Shown here: one piece after another, positions 53,818-63,018 of the stretch
Position numbering within the stretch: the stretch's first letter is position 1
Layout: the number at the start of each line of letters is the position of its first letter
NCBI RefSeq assembly: GCF_018448885.1
Contig: NZ_RCWB01000008.1
Span: forward strand, 103,143-167,142
Length of the DNA: 64,000 nt
Origin: Photorhabdus caribbeanensis
GTDB taxonomy: Bacteria; Pseudomonadota; Gammaproteobacteria; Enterobacterales; Enterobacteriaceae
Reading direction: 5' to 3'
Program-made: the position numbers and the translations under genes
Notes under the pieces: generated by a model
Database searches by the model: none
The model's input: the letters and a program-made list of their open reading frames with translations, nothing else
Told to the model about the DNA's origin: nothing

Positions 53818-54597
53818 ATGAACACTTCTATGAACTGGAAACAATGGCTGACTACGCCTAATAAGCCACCTGTTTTCTTTATGCTCAATTCACTGGCGGA
53901 ACCTAACCCGGTGGAGCTCTTTTATCGTAATGACTGGGTAGAGCAGACTTTTCCGCTATACAGCAATACACCAATGGATCACCTGCTGGCGCAAAGCCCC
54001 TGGCTGGTTCAGCCTAAGTCAGGCTGTCTGTCAGTAATCGGTCATCTGCTTGATAGCCATACCCTGAGCGATAACAGTTGGGGTTGGGCTTATCGCAGTG
54101 AGGATTTATGGGCGCGACAGCTTAATCATTGGCGTTCACGCCAGCAGGTGATATTACAGGAGAAACAGGTGCTCTTACGCAGTATGGATGCGCGTATCCT
54201 CGGTCAGTTATTACCGGCAATGATCGTCAGCGATTGGTCGGCATTTTTGACACCGGTGAGTGAACTCATGATCGATATGCCCGAGCCACAGATTTATTAT
54301 CGGCCTGAAAATTGTGGTCACGGTGGCAGTGAACAACCCTTTGTCTTGGGCGACCATTTAATTGAGGCTTGGTTACATTCTGATTATGCTTTTCAAGGTC
54401 AGGTATTCGCACTTATTAGCGATTTATGGGAAAACCACGGTGAATTGGCTGATAAGCTGGATAAGCCAGCAGGGAAATTACAGGAACGGATTATTGATTG
54501 GCTGAAATCGCGTTTAGAAAGTGGATGTAATATTAGTCACCTGACCAGTGCAGATTATTTACAGACGCTCAATGAACAATATACGGGCATTAATTAG
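53818..54597 (+). CDS. DUF4123 T6SS effector adaptor (Tap/TEC)
   Basis: 259 residues without signal peptide. The N-terminal half has DUF4123 character: PVFFMLNSLAEPNPVELFYR, TPMDHLLAQSPWLVQP, then LLRSMDARILGQLLPAMIVS and WSAFLTPVSELM, where the family has FR.YDPRVL. These cytoplasmic chaperones load a cargo effector on its VgrG. A strong Shine-Dalgarno AGGAGG precedes the ATG. Normally it lies between vgrG and its effector; here it stands behind decayed immunity DNA of module 2, with vgrG 9 kb away. It may serve the lipases in trans. Confidence 0.8.
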   Translation: MNTSMNWKQWLTTPNKPPVFFMLNSLAEPNPVELFYRNDWVEQTFPLYSNTPMDHLLAQSPWLVQPKSGCLSVIGHLLDSHTLSDNSWGWAYRSEDLWARQLNHWRSRQQVILQEKQVLLRSMDARILGQLLPAMIVSDWSAFLTPVSELMIDMPEPQIYYRPENCGHGGSEQPFVLGDHLIEAWLHSDYAFQGQVFALISDLWENHGELADKLDKPAGKLQERIIDWLKSRLESGCNISHLTSADYLQTLNEQYTGIN

Positions 54598-55036
54598 CGA
54601 GTAATAGTCAATATTTTACGAATTTATAAACCTATCATTATGATGGCGATTTTAAACAAGAAGAAATGTGGTTAGTTTCTTCTTGTGAAATATTAATAAG
54701 TTGTGGTTGATGTAAATTATTTGATGTTATATTTTGGTTTGTTTAATGGAAATATTTTTGTAATAAATTGAAATATAAAATATGAATGATGATAAGATAT
54801 ATTTATATTCAATGAAATGATCTGGGTTTTCATTAAAATCATTATTCCAACATAGTGGTAAATTATATTTATTTTATAAATATAATGTAATTATTAAATA
54901 AATATTAAGAATTAAAGTGGTGAAATCCAATGTCAATTAACGCATGTCCTAATGTAAAAGAATGCAAAGTAGAAACACGGTTGTCATGTTCTGTGGTTAA
55001 TATTCTATTTCTGGAATGAAAACAAGAGGGTATGTG
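54598..55036. other. Intergenic region before lysR 2
   Basis: About 440 AT-rich bases, no gene seen. Parts near the regulator (TTATTTGATGTTATATTT, ATGCAAAG) resemble the region before lysR 1, consistent with duplication of regulator plus promoter. Confidence 0.55.
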
Positions 55037-55948
55037 ATGATATTTTGTTCAAAGCAACTAAAGTATTTTATGGAGTCAGCTAAGAAAGAGTCATTCACGT
55101 TAGCAGCGGATACGCTTTGTATTACCCCCTCTCCACTTAGCAGGCTCGTATATCAACTGGAGCAGCGTGTGGGATGCCAATTATTTGAGCGATTACCGGG
55201 AAAAACCAAGCTCACAGAAGAGGGCAAGGCGTTATATCAGGAACTGTTGCCGTGTTATGAAAGAATCCAGAAAGTTGAGGATAACTGGAATTGTCGTCGA
55301 AATTATAAATTATCAAACAGAGACAAACTGGTTATTGGCACAAGCGGGGAATATGTTAATAAGATATCTACGGTCGTAAAAAGAGCGGTACAACGTTATC
55401 ATTACCGCGATATTTGTATCATCAATAATTTCCTCATTGATGATTTAATAAGACAAGATGCGGTATTTTCTTCCGTAATGAAAGGGGATATAACGGTTTA
55501 TGTGACGACGGAATGTTACCCAGATAATGATGATATTATCAGGATAGATGGTGCTTATCAAAAGCTGTCTCTTGCTGTATCCAATGATATTTTAGAACCA
55601 GAAAGTCATGCTGATAAAATAATATATAGTTTTCCTTTGGTTCAGCATAATAGTGCCTTTTTAAAGCAATGCGATAATTTTATGCCATTGAATTACTCGC
55701 CTGAATGCCAGAATCTAGCGTTATTGACGGTGCCTGATTTTACTAATAGATTAGATCTGGTAAAAACGGGTGTCGCGATAAGTTTAATGACTCCCAATGA
55801 AATGCGCTATTCTGCCCATATTGATAAAGGTATAGCGTTTCTGAATTTTGAATCACGTCCAGCGCCATCGGTAAGGTATTGTGCTTATACTCTGAGAAAT
55901 AAATATAAAGAGCCATTAAATTCACTAATTTCTGATTTGATATTTTAG
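55037..55948 (+). CDS. LysR-family transcriptional regulator 2
   Basis: 303 residues from MIFCSKQLKYFMESA, highly similar over its whole length to the regulator at 38100. HTH: FTLAADTLCITPSPLSRLVY with QLEQRVGCQLFERLPGKTKL. GAGGG lies about 7 bases before the chosen ATG; an earlier ATG at 55016 has no better signal. Here it stands next to the T6SS-type module 3 rather than a tcdA, so the two regulators may link both toxin systems. Ligand and targets unknown. Confidence 0.88.
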   Translation: MIFCSKQLKYFMESAKKESFTLAADTLCITPSPLSRLVYQLEQRVGCQLFERLPGKTKLTEEGKALYQELLPCYERIQKVEDNWNCRRNYKLSNRDKLVIGTSGEYVNKISTVVKRAVQRYHYRDICIINNFLIDDLIRQDAVFSSVMKGDITVYVTTECYPDNDDIIRIDGAYQKLSLAVSNDILEPESHADKIIYSFPLVQHNSAFLKQCDNFMPLNYSPECQNLALLTVPDFTNRLDLVKTGVAISLMTPNEMRYSAHIDKGIAFLNFESRPAPSVRYCAYTLRNKYKEPLNSLISDLIF

Positions 55949-56048
55949 TATGAGTGATAAATTAGTAACTTATATTCCATATGAATTGATTAAGTTTAAT
56001 CGTGTGATATTGATACTAAAATAATAATATTATTATTGATGTAAAAAT

Positions 56049-56091
56049 AATAACCAGCCATGAGATAAATATCTTCTCGTGACTGGTTATT
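56049..56091 (+). terminator. Terminator after lysR 2
   Basis: Long hairpin: outer stem AATAACCAG / CTGGTTATT and, past one unpaired base on each side, inner stem CATGAGA / TCTCGTG. Short AT-rich tail follows. About 100 bases past the lysR stop. Confidence 0.7.
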
Positions 56092-56120
56092 ATATCCAGT
56101 TAAACATAAAATAAATTTAT

Positions 56121-56850
56121 AAAATGGCGATAATCACAATACCCTTAAAACACAAAATGCTATGTGTTCTACATTCGATACAGCGAAGTCAGGAGATGAT
56201 AATGAAAACATGCCGCTTCTACCACGGTTCTGTCACTGGTTAGGTGTCTTACACCTAACGGGCTGTGATGTAACACAGATGAAGTCAACCTTTTAAATAG
56301 ATGATGTCATTGGTCGCTTGAATAAGTGGTAATAAAGGTATTTCTCATTAAAAATTAATATGTTGAATTGGTTATTGAGTGGGAAATCAGTAAAGGTCAG
56401 GCTTTTTCATATATCGTAGATTGCTTTTTTGGGAATGGGGTATTTTTGTCATTGAATCCGTTATTATATTTACAATAACTTAATCATTATTGAATTTGTA
56501 ACACTTTGTTACAAAATCTACTTTTTGTAAATTAAAAAAATGAAAATTTTTCTTGCTATTTGGTGATGGTTTAATAATCATAACTTGCGTTCCGTCATAT
56601 GGACAATATGAAGGACCTTCCAACTCCTGTTCCCTTATTCAAAGGGATTAATCGATGGGGATACATTTCGTCTTCCTGTCGTTCAACTTGCTATTACTCA
56701 CGGTATAAGCGGTTTTTCTTATCTGTGGTAATAGGATTTTTACTATCTTGTTTCTGTAGTGACGCAATCAATCACGGCTATTCCTGACAGGATATTGATG
56801 CTGATGAAAGTGATTGATAGCCGGGCGGGGAAATCTTGTGAGATTTTCAA
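56121..56850 (+). repeat. Lipase-module leader repeat, copy 3 (extended form)
   Basis: Matches 19557-20300 over its full length and 49563-50035 over the 3' part. The coding-like stretch from ATG 56599 runs 62 codons to TGA. The 5' part, absent from copy 2, has a hairpin TTAGGTG-TCTTA-CACCTAA at 56240-56258, whose loop is inverted in copy 1. Confidence 0.75.
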
Positions 56851-56909
56851 CGCATAACGTGCGGTCTGCGTGCTTACATTTGTAACGTTAAAAGAAGGAA
56901 GTAAAACTA

Positions 56910-58832
56910 ATGGGTATATCAGATCCACGTTTGTGTTTTGATTGTAAACGGTTTTTGAAAAACTGGGTGGAATTTCAGTTGGTGGATGAACAGGGAAAGC
57001 CGCTGGTCAACATGCCTTATCGCCTGATAAGTCGCGGAACCCCAGGTTATGTGCGTCAAGGGGTGACGGATGGTTTCGGTGTGCTCAGAGAAGAGGATCT
57101 GTTGCCTCATCCGGTGACGCTATATATTGATGCTCAGCCGCTGGCCAATGAAATGGAACAGCGCCCGTTGCGGGAAGAACGGGGAGAAGAGGCTTCGGTG
57201 GTGAAACCAAAAGCAGAAGCGGAAGGCCATCAATATCGCTATGTGACTATCGGGCAGATCAGTGATGGATTGCCAGCGCTAGATGATTGGAATGATCCCA
57301 AAAAAATTCCACCTCCCTATCATTTCCCAGACCCGGAACCAAAAGGCTATCAGGTTCATCCGTTAAATCGACGCTATGTGCTAGAAATATGTCCTTTTCG
57401 AGCCTGGGTTTTACTGCTACATCATCAGAAGGAGTATTCCATTGTGAATGCTTATAACCAGTGCTTGATGAGTGTACTGGCCTATGCCGATGGGGATGTC
57501 AATGTAGCAGGCTCCGTTAAACACTTTTTTAACCGTCAAATGGTGGATGCCTCGAAGTTGCCTTATCAGGTGGAAAAAGCATCGGCGACTCCTGTAGTTT
57601 GTGATGTGCCATTTAGTGAACGTTATACCCGGGTGGAGTTTATTGATTCACAAGCAGGAGACAATAAGCAAGGTGATACCAAACTGTTTTATGTTGCCAG
57701 TAAGAAAGATATGATTGTTAGTTGGCGGGGAACCGTTAGCCTGGATAATTACCTGACTGATGCCACTTTCCAGCCATTGGCTTTAAGTTGCGATGATGAC
57801 AAAGCGTTGTGCAGCGAGTTTATTCATCATGGTAAAGTGCATAAAGGGTTTTGGGAGGCATTTAATCTGGTTGGGAAGCTGACAGTTCCCAGCGATGATG
57901 AAAAAAAAGAAGTGTTCAGTGATATCCAGAATTTGGTTAAAAATAGAAAGCTATTTATCTGTGGTCACAGCTTGGGGGGAGCCTTAGCATTATTGCACAG
58001 CGCACAACTGAAAGAACACAATCCTTGTCTCTACAGTTACGGGATGCCGCGAACATTAACCCGTAGTGCGGTAGAGGAATTATCTTCTATTATCCACTAT
58101 CGTCATGTTAATGAAGATGATGTCATCCCTGCGGTGCCATTTGAGCAGGATATGGATAATGTTTTTTTCAATTATTGGGCCCCGGCGGGGTACGATTGGG
58201 CAGTGATGAAGTTGTTGTCGCCGTCACCGGTTATTCAGGCAATTAAACAGGCGACAGCCAGTAAAGAAATCTATTTGCATCACGGTAAAGTGGTTCATTT
58301 TTTTCAAGCCAACAGTTGCCCGGAATGGCTGGTTTCCGCCCGGAATGCCTCTCTTATAACGGGTGTTGCTGAAAAAATATTGGATAACACCACAAAACTC
58401 TACTTAATTCCTGAGTTAAATCAGGAAACAGAAAAGGATTTTTCGCTGGCCGGTGAGCGGCAGAATGCGTTGTTTAATCAGCTCAGTCAACAAGAAAAAG
58501 ACAAACTGTTTGTTGAAAACAGAAGTGCTGATTTGAAAGGCGGATTCGGTTTTTCTAACCATAGCTCGTATAAATATGCGGGTTATATTGATAAGCGCCT
58601 CAGAGAGTTATGTGAGCCGGATAAGGTTACAGTCTATCAGGACAGTCAGCGTCAATTTAAGGAGAAAATGGACAGTTATAAGATGCTTATCCCTGACAAT
58701 GTTTACTACCGAAATCTCTATTTTCTGGATATGGATAAGCAGTTAATAAAATCACTGGCTGTCAGCCAGCAGGAAGAACAAGGGGAGCTGGCCTTACAGC
58801 ATTACTGTGATAAACAGGAACTGTCCGTATGA
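56910..58832 (+). CDS. T6SS-type class-3 lipase effector (Tle-like), copy 3
   Basis: 640 residues. The N-terminus is closest to copy 2 (MGISDPRLCFDCKRFLKNWV) and the C-terminal half closest to copy 1, so it looks like a recombinant of the two types. The triad is complete: GHSLGGALALLHSAQ, HVNEDDVIPAVPFE and YLHHGKVVHF. Transthyretin-like N-terminal segment as in the others, no signal peptide. The stop TGA overlaps the ATG of the first of six immunity candidates. AGGAAG precedes the start. Delivery probably by a VgrG, perhaps the one starting at 63814. Confidence 0.82.
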   Translation: MGISDPRLCFDCKRFLKNWVEFQLVDEQGKPLVNMPYRLISRGTPGYVRQGVTDGFGVLREEDLLPHPVTLYIDAQPLANEMEQRPLREERGEEASVVKPKAEAEGHQYRYVTIGQISDGLPALDDWNDPKKIPPPYHFPDPEPKGYQVHPLNRRYVLEICPFRAWVLLLHHQKEYSIVNAYNQCLMSVLAYADGDVNVAGSVKHFFNRQMVDASKLPYQVEKASATPVVCDVPFSERYTRVEFIDSQAGDNKQGDTKLFYVASKKDMIVSWRGTVSLDNYLTDATFQPLALSCDDDKALCSEFIHHGKVHKGFWEAFNLVGKLTVPSDDEKKEVFSDIQNLVKNRKLFICGHSLGGALALLHSAQLKEHNPCLYSYGMPRTLTRSAVEELSSIIHYRHVNEDDVIPAVPFEQDMDNVFFNYWAPAGYDWAVMKLLSPSPVIQAIKQATASKEIYLHHGKVVHFFQANSCPEWLVSARNASLITGVAEKILDNTTKLYLIPELNQETEKDFSLAGERQNALFNQLSQQEKDKLFVENRSADLKGGFGFSNHSSYKYAGYIDKRLRELCEPDKVTVYQDSQRQFKEKMDSYKMLIPDNVYYRNLYFLDMDKQLIKSLAVSQQEEQGELALQHYCDKQELSV

Positions 58833-59572
58833 AAATATTGAAGATAACGCTGTCCTTATTATTTCTCTATTTTATTTACTGGGCGTTTGGTGATACTTTT
58901 TTTAACTGGCTTTTTCCTTTTTCACCTGACGAGAAGAAACAGTTGATTACGGTGGAAGGTGTCGCGCCGAAATACACAAAACCGTATGTATCTGCGCAGT
59001 ATATCTCAAAAGACTGCCTTAGATATCAGCTTGATGCAGGTATGTCGCCTTATCAAGTGCCGACTTATTATGGATTACGTCTGGATGTGAAGTCAGATCC
59101 ACAAACTGGTTACTTTCAGGCGAAATTACCCTTTAGTGGCGGAGGTTGGTGTGAGTGGAAAATTAATCGGGCCTCTGTGGCAGTGGGGTATACCGATGTA
59201 CGTCATCTGGTGAAAGATGCTGTGCCATATGCGGGAACAGGTTTAACCGCATTTATTAACGATGCTGTTCAGACAAACATTAGCGAAATTGCGGCATTGA
59301 ATACCATTGATTTCAGCCCAATTATTTACCCTATTTTGGAAATGGCTGAGGGGAGCCCAAAAAGAATATTTTTACAGGGTCAAGTTAGTATGTATCCCTT
59401 TCGATTCAGGTTAACGCCGGATGCTGAATGGAAAATTATCTATAAGCCTAAACTGGATGAAACTAAGATGCCGAAAGTTATTATCACTAACGGAAGGGGA
59501 GAATGGGTTGAATATCCTGACGGGCGAATTGACCTTCATCGCCAAACGATAGACTACTGGAAAATAAAGTAG
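58829..59572 (+). CDS. Candidate lipase immunity protein, module 3 array gene 1
   Basis: 247 residues, N-terminal anchor LLFLYFIYWAFGDTFFNWLF without lipobox, then the shared periplasmic domain (EGVAPKYTKPYVSAQYIS, DPQTGYFQAKLPF, GGGWCEWKI, GTGLTAFINDA). Directly coupled to lipase 3 by an ATGA overlap and thus probably its cognate immunity protein. C-terminus ITNGRGEWVEYPDGRIDLH then DYWKIK. Confidence 0.77.
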   Translation: MKILKITLSLLFLYFIYWAFGDTFFNWLFPFSPDEKKQLITVEGVAPKYTKPYVSAQYISKDCLRYQLDAGMSPYQVPTYYGLRLDVKSDPQTGYFQAKLPFSGGGWCEWKINRASVAVGYTDVRHLVKDAVPYAGTGLTAFINDAVQTNISEIAALNTIDFSPIIYPILEMAEGSPKRIFLQGQVSMYPFRFRLTPDAEWKIIYKPKLDETKMPKVIITNGRGEWVEYPDGRIDLHRQTIDYWKIK

Positions 59573-59673
59573 CGCTAACAGAGTTTCCAGTAAACATCAC
59601 TGACCGTGAGCCAGTAGGAAGAACAGGGAGAACTGGCCGTACAGCATTACTGTGATAAGAAGGAATTATCAGT

Positions 59674-60414
59674 ATGAAAATATTGAAGATAACGCTGTTC
59701 TTATTATTTCTCTATTTTATTTACTGGGCATTTGGTGACACCTTTTTTGACTGGCTTTTTCCTTTTTCACCTGACGAGAAGAAACAGTTGATTACGGTGG
59801 AAGGTGTCGTGCCGAAATACACAAAACCGTATGTGTCTGCGCAATATATCTCAAAAGACTGTCTTAGATATCAGCTTGATGCAGGTATGTCGCCTTATCA
59901 AGTGCCGACTTATTATGGATTACGTCTGGATGTGAAGTCAGATCCACAAACGGGTTACTTTCAGGCGAAATTGCCTTTTAATGGTGGAGGATGGTGTAAA
60001 TGGAAAATCAATCAAGCTTCTGTGGCAGTGGGGTATACCAATGTCCGACATCTGGTGAAAGATGCCGTGCCGTATACGGGAACTGGTTTAACTGCATTTA
60101 TTAATGATGCTGCCCGGACAAATATTAGCGAAATCCCTGCATCAAATACGATTGATTTTAATCCGGTTCTTTACCCTGTTTTAGAAATGGTTGAAGGATT
60201 TCCGAAAAGCGTGTCCTTACAAGGTAAAGTTGAATTGTATCCTTTTAGGTTGAAATTAACACCGGGAGCCAAATGGAAAATTATTTTTAAACCTAAACTG
60301 GATGAAACTAAAATGCCAAAGGTCATAGTAACTAGGAAAAGTGAATGGGTTGAATATCCTGACGGGCACATTGAAATCAATACCCGAATGATAGATACCC
60401 GTTACATAAAGTAA
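59674..60414 (+). CDS. Candidate lipase immunity protein, module 3 array gene 2
   Basis: 246 residues; the first 120 nearly the same as gene 1, the rest diverging, with the alternative C-terminus WVEYPDGHIEINTRM...RYIK. Preceded by a 101-base spacer that is a decayed copy of the lipase 3' end (GAGCCAGTAGGAAGAACAGG). The downstream spacer is of a second type (ACCAGTTTATCTAAATGCC) resembling the sequence before vgrG. Confidence 0.75.
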   Translation: MKILKITLFLLFLYFIYWAFGDTFFDWLFPFSPDEKKQLITVEGVVPKYTKPYVSAQYISKDCLRYQLDAGMSPYQVPTYYGLRLDVKSDPQTGYFQAKLPFNGGGWCKWKINQASVAVGYTNVRHLVKDAVPYTGTGLTAFINDAARTNISEIPASNTIDFNPVLYPVLEMVEGFPKSVSLQGKVELYPFRLKLTPGAKWKIIFKPKLDETKMPKVIVTRKSEWVEYPDGHIEINTRMIDTRYIK

Positions 60415-60488
60415 CGTTCTATAAGGTTGTGTCACCAGTTTATCTAAATGCCAACATGAGAATACTGTTATTAAAAGGAACTGTCCGT

Positions 60489-61238
60489 ATGAAAATATTG
60501 AAGATAACGCTGTTCTTATTATTTCTCTATTTTATTTACTGGGCATTTGGTGATACCTTTTTTGACTGGCTTTTTCCTTTTTCACCTGACGAGAAGAAAC
60601 AGTTGATTACGGTGGAGGGTGTCGTGCCGAAATACACAAAACCGTATGTGTCTGCGCAATATATCTCAAAAGACTGTCTTAGATATCAGCTTGATGCAGG
60701 TATGTCGCCTTATCAAGTGCCGACTTATTATAGATTGCGTCTAGATGTGAAGTCAGATCCACAAACTGGTTACTTTCAGGCGAAATTGCCTTTCAATGGC
60801 GGGGGTTGGTGTAAATGGAAAATTAACCGGGCTTCTGTGGCAGTGGGATATACCGATGTCCGACATTTGGTGAAAGATGCTGTGCCCTATTCGGGAACCG
60901 GTTTAACCGCATTTATTAATGATGCTGCACGAACAAATTATACTGAAGCCTCTGAAACTCGTGCATTGAATACGATAAATTTCAGCCCGGTTATTTACCC
61001 TGTTTTGAACGTGGTTGAGGGATATCCAAACAGCATTTCCTTACAAGGCATAGTGGGTTCGTTTCCTTTTCGATTGAAATTAATGCCAGGAGCGGAATGG
61101 AAAATTATTTTTAAACCTAAGCTGGATGAAACCAAGATGCCAAAAATTACTATAACTAAGGGGAAGGAATGGGTTGAATATCCTGATGGACGAATTGACC
61201 TTAATCGTCAAACAATAGACTACTGGAAAATAAAGTAG
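60489..61238 (+). CDS. Candidate lipase immunity protein, module 3 array gene 3
   Basis: 249 residues from MKILKITLFLLFLYFIYW. The frame extends 20 codons upstream, but the ATG at 60489, aligned with all paralogues and preceded by AAGGAACTG, is preferred. The middle carries the longer NYTEASETRALNTINF loop seen in the module 1 gene, replacing NISEIAALNTIDF. C-terminus ITKGKEWVEYPDGRIDLN, DYWKIK. Confidence 0.75.
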   Translation: MKILKITLFLLFLYFIYWAFGDTFFDWLFPFSPDEKKQLITVEGVVPKYTKPYVSAQYISKDCLRYQLDAGMSPYQVPTYYRLRLDVKSDPQTGYFQAKLPFNGGGWCKWKINRASVAVGYTDVRHLVKDAVPYSGTGLTAFINDAARTNYTEASETRALNTINFSPVIYPVLNVVEGYPNSISLQGIVGSFPFRLKLMPGAEWKIIFKPKLDETKMPKITITKGKEWVEYPDGRIDLNRQTIDYWKIK

Positions 61239-61339
61239 CGCTAACAGAGTTTCCAGTAAACATCACTGACCGTGAGCCAGTAGGAAGAACAAGGAACATT
61301 GGCCTTACAACATTACTGTGATAAGAAGGAATTATCAGT

Positions 61340-62089
61340 ATGAAAATATTGAAGATAACGCTGTCCTTATTATTTCTCTATTCTATTTACTGGGCGTTTG
61401 GTGACACCTTTTTTAACTGGCTTTTTCCTTTTTCATCTAAGGGAAAAGGGCCGTGGATCACAGTGGAAGGTATTATGCCGAAATACACCGAGCCGTATGT
61501 AGCGGCAAGGTATATCTCAAAAGATTGTCTTGAATATGAGTTTGATTCAGATATGTCACCTCATAAAGTACCGACTTATAATGTGCTTTATCAGGAGGTA
61601 ACTACTGATCCCCAAACAGGTTATTTTCAGACGAAATTGCCTTTTAGTGGCGGAGGTTGGTGTAAATGGAAAATTGAGCAGGCTTATGTATCGGCGAATT
61701 ATACCGATGTCAGTCACTTGGTGAAAGATGCTGTTCCCTATTCAGGGACAGGTTTAACCGCTTTTATCAACGATGCTGAACGAGAAGATTATTCTGAAGC
61801 CTCTGAGACGCGCGCAGTGAATACTATAGACTACAGGCCGGTTATTTACCCTGTATTGAAAATGGTAGAGGGACGTCCAAACAGAGTTTCCTTACTGGGT
61901 GTAGTGGATTCGTTTCCTTTTCGGCTAAAATTAATTCCAGGAGCGGAATGGAAAATCACTTTTAAACCTAAATTGGATGAAACTAAAATGCCGAAGGTTA
62001 TAGTAACTAGGAAAGGTGAATGGGTTGAGTATCCCGGAGGGCACATTGAAATCAATACCCAGATGGCAGATACCCGTTACATAAAGTAA
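61340..62089 (+). CDS. Candidate lipase immunity protein, module 3 array gene 4
   Basis: 249 residues. It differs from its neighbours by FPFSSKGKGPWITVEGIMPK and EYEFDSDMSPHKVPTYNVLY, in which it matches the module 1 immunity gene at 22286 almost throughout. Only the C-terminus is of the RYIK type. So this is a module-1-type protein transplanted into the module 3 array, or the reverse. Confidence 0.76.
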   Translation: MKILKITLSLLFLYSIYWAFGDTFFNWLFPFSSKGKGPWITVEGIMPKYTEPYVAARYISKDCLEYEFDSDMSPHKVPTYNVLYQEVTTDPQTGYFQTKLPFSGGGWCKWKIEQAYVSANYTDVSHLVKDAVPYSGTGLTAFINDAEREDYSEASETRAVNTIDYRPVIYPVLKMVEGRPNRVSLLGVVDSFPFRLKLIPGAEWKITFKPKLDETKMPKVIVTRKGEWVEYPGGHIEINTQMADTRYIK

Positions 62090-62161
62090 CTCACTAAGGT
62101 CATATCACCAGTTTATCTAAATGCCAACATGAGAATACTGTTATTAAAAGGAACTGTCTGT

Positions 62162-62917
62162 ATGAAAATATTGAAAATAACGCTGTCCTTATTATTTCTC
62201 TATTTTATTTACTGGGCGTTTGGCGATACCTTTTTTAACTGGCTTTTTCCTTTTTCACCTGACGAGAAGAAACAGTTGATTACGGTGGAAGGTGTCGCGC
62301 CGAAATATACAAAACCGTATGTGTCCGCGCAGTATATCTCAAAAGACTGTCTTAGATATCAGCTTGATGCAGGTATGTCGCCTTATCAAGTGCCGACTTA
62401 TTATGGGTTGGATTTGGATGTAAAAGCTGATCCACAAACTGGTTACTTTCAGGCGAAATTGCCTTTCAATGGTGGAGGATGGTGTAAATGGAAAATCAAT
62501 CAAGCTTCTGTGACGGTAGGTTATACCGATGTCAGCCATTTGGTAAAAGATGCGGTTCAGGATGAAGGCGCGGAAGGAACAGGTTTAACTGCATTTATTA
62601 ACGATGCGGTTCGGACATATCTTAACGAAACTGCAACATTGAATGTTATAGATTACCACCCAGTTATTTATCCTGTTTTGGAAATAGTTAACAAATTTCC
62701 AAAAAGAATATATTTGCGAGGTGAGAAAGCAATGCGTCCATTCAGGTTTATGTTAACGCCAGGAGCGGAGTGGAAAATTACCTATAAACCTAAGTTAGAT
62801 GAAACCAAAATGCCTAAAATTATTATCCCACCAGGTAAAGAACCTTCAAGAGTTGAATATCCTGATGGCAGAGTTGATTTAGACAGAGATTCTATTGATT
62901 ACTGGAAAATAAAGTAG
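62162..62917 (+). CDS. Candidate lipase immunity protein, module 3 array gene 5
   Basis: 251 residues from the ATG at 62162, aligned with the paralogues (frame open eleven codons further). The anchor and first half are of module 3 type; the second half, with VQDEGAEGTGLTAFINDAVR, EKAMRPFRFMLTP and PPGKEPSRVEYPDGR, is of the module 2 lipoprotein type. A clear mosaic. Confidence 0.76.
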   Translation: MKILKITLSLLFLYFIYWAFGDTFFNWLFPFSPDEKKQLITVEGVAPKYTKPYVSAQYISKDCLRYQLDAGMSPYQVPTYYGLDLDVKADPQTGYFQAKLPFNGGGWCKWKINQASVTVGYTDVSHLVKDAVQDEGAEGTGLTAFINDAVRTYLNETATLNVIDYHPVIYPVLEIVNKFPKRIYLRGEKAMRPFRFMLTPGAEWKITYKPKLDETKMPKIIIPPGKEPSRVEYPDGRVDLDRDSIDYWKIK

Positions 62918-63018
62918 TGCTAACAGAGTTTCCAGTAAAAACCATTGACCGTGGGCCAGTAGGAAGAATAAGGAATACTGGCCTTACAGCATTACTGTGA
63001 TAAACAGGAACTGTCCGT

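Larger units (their letters stand above)
55949..56909. other. Long spacer before lipase 3, holding the extended leader repeat
   Basis: About 960 bases with no intact gene: the lysR 2 terminator, then leader repeat copy 3. Confidence 0.7.
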
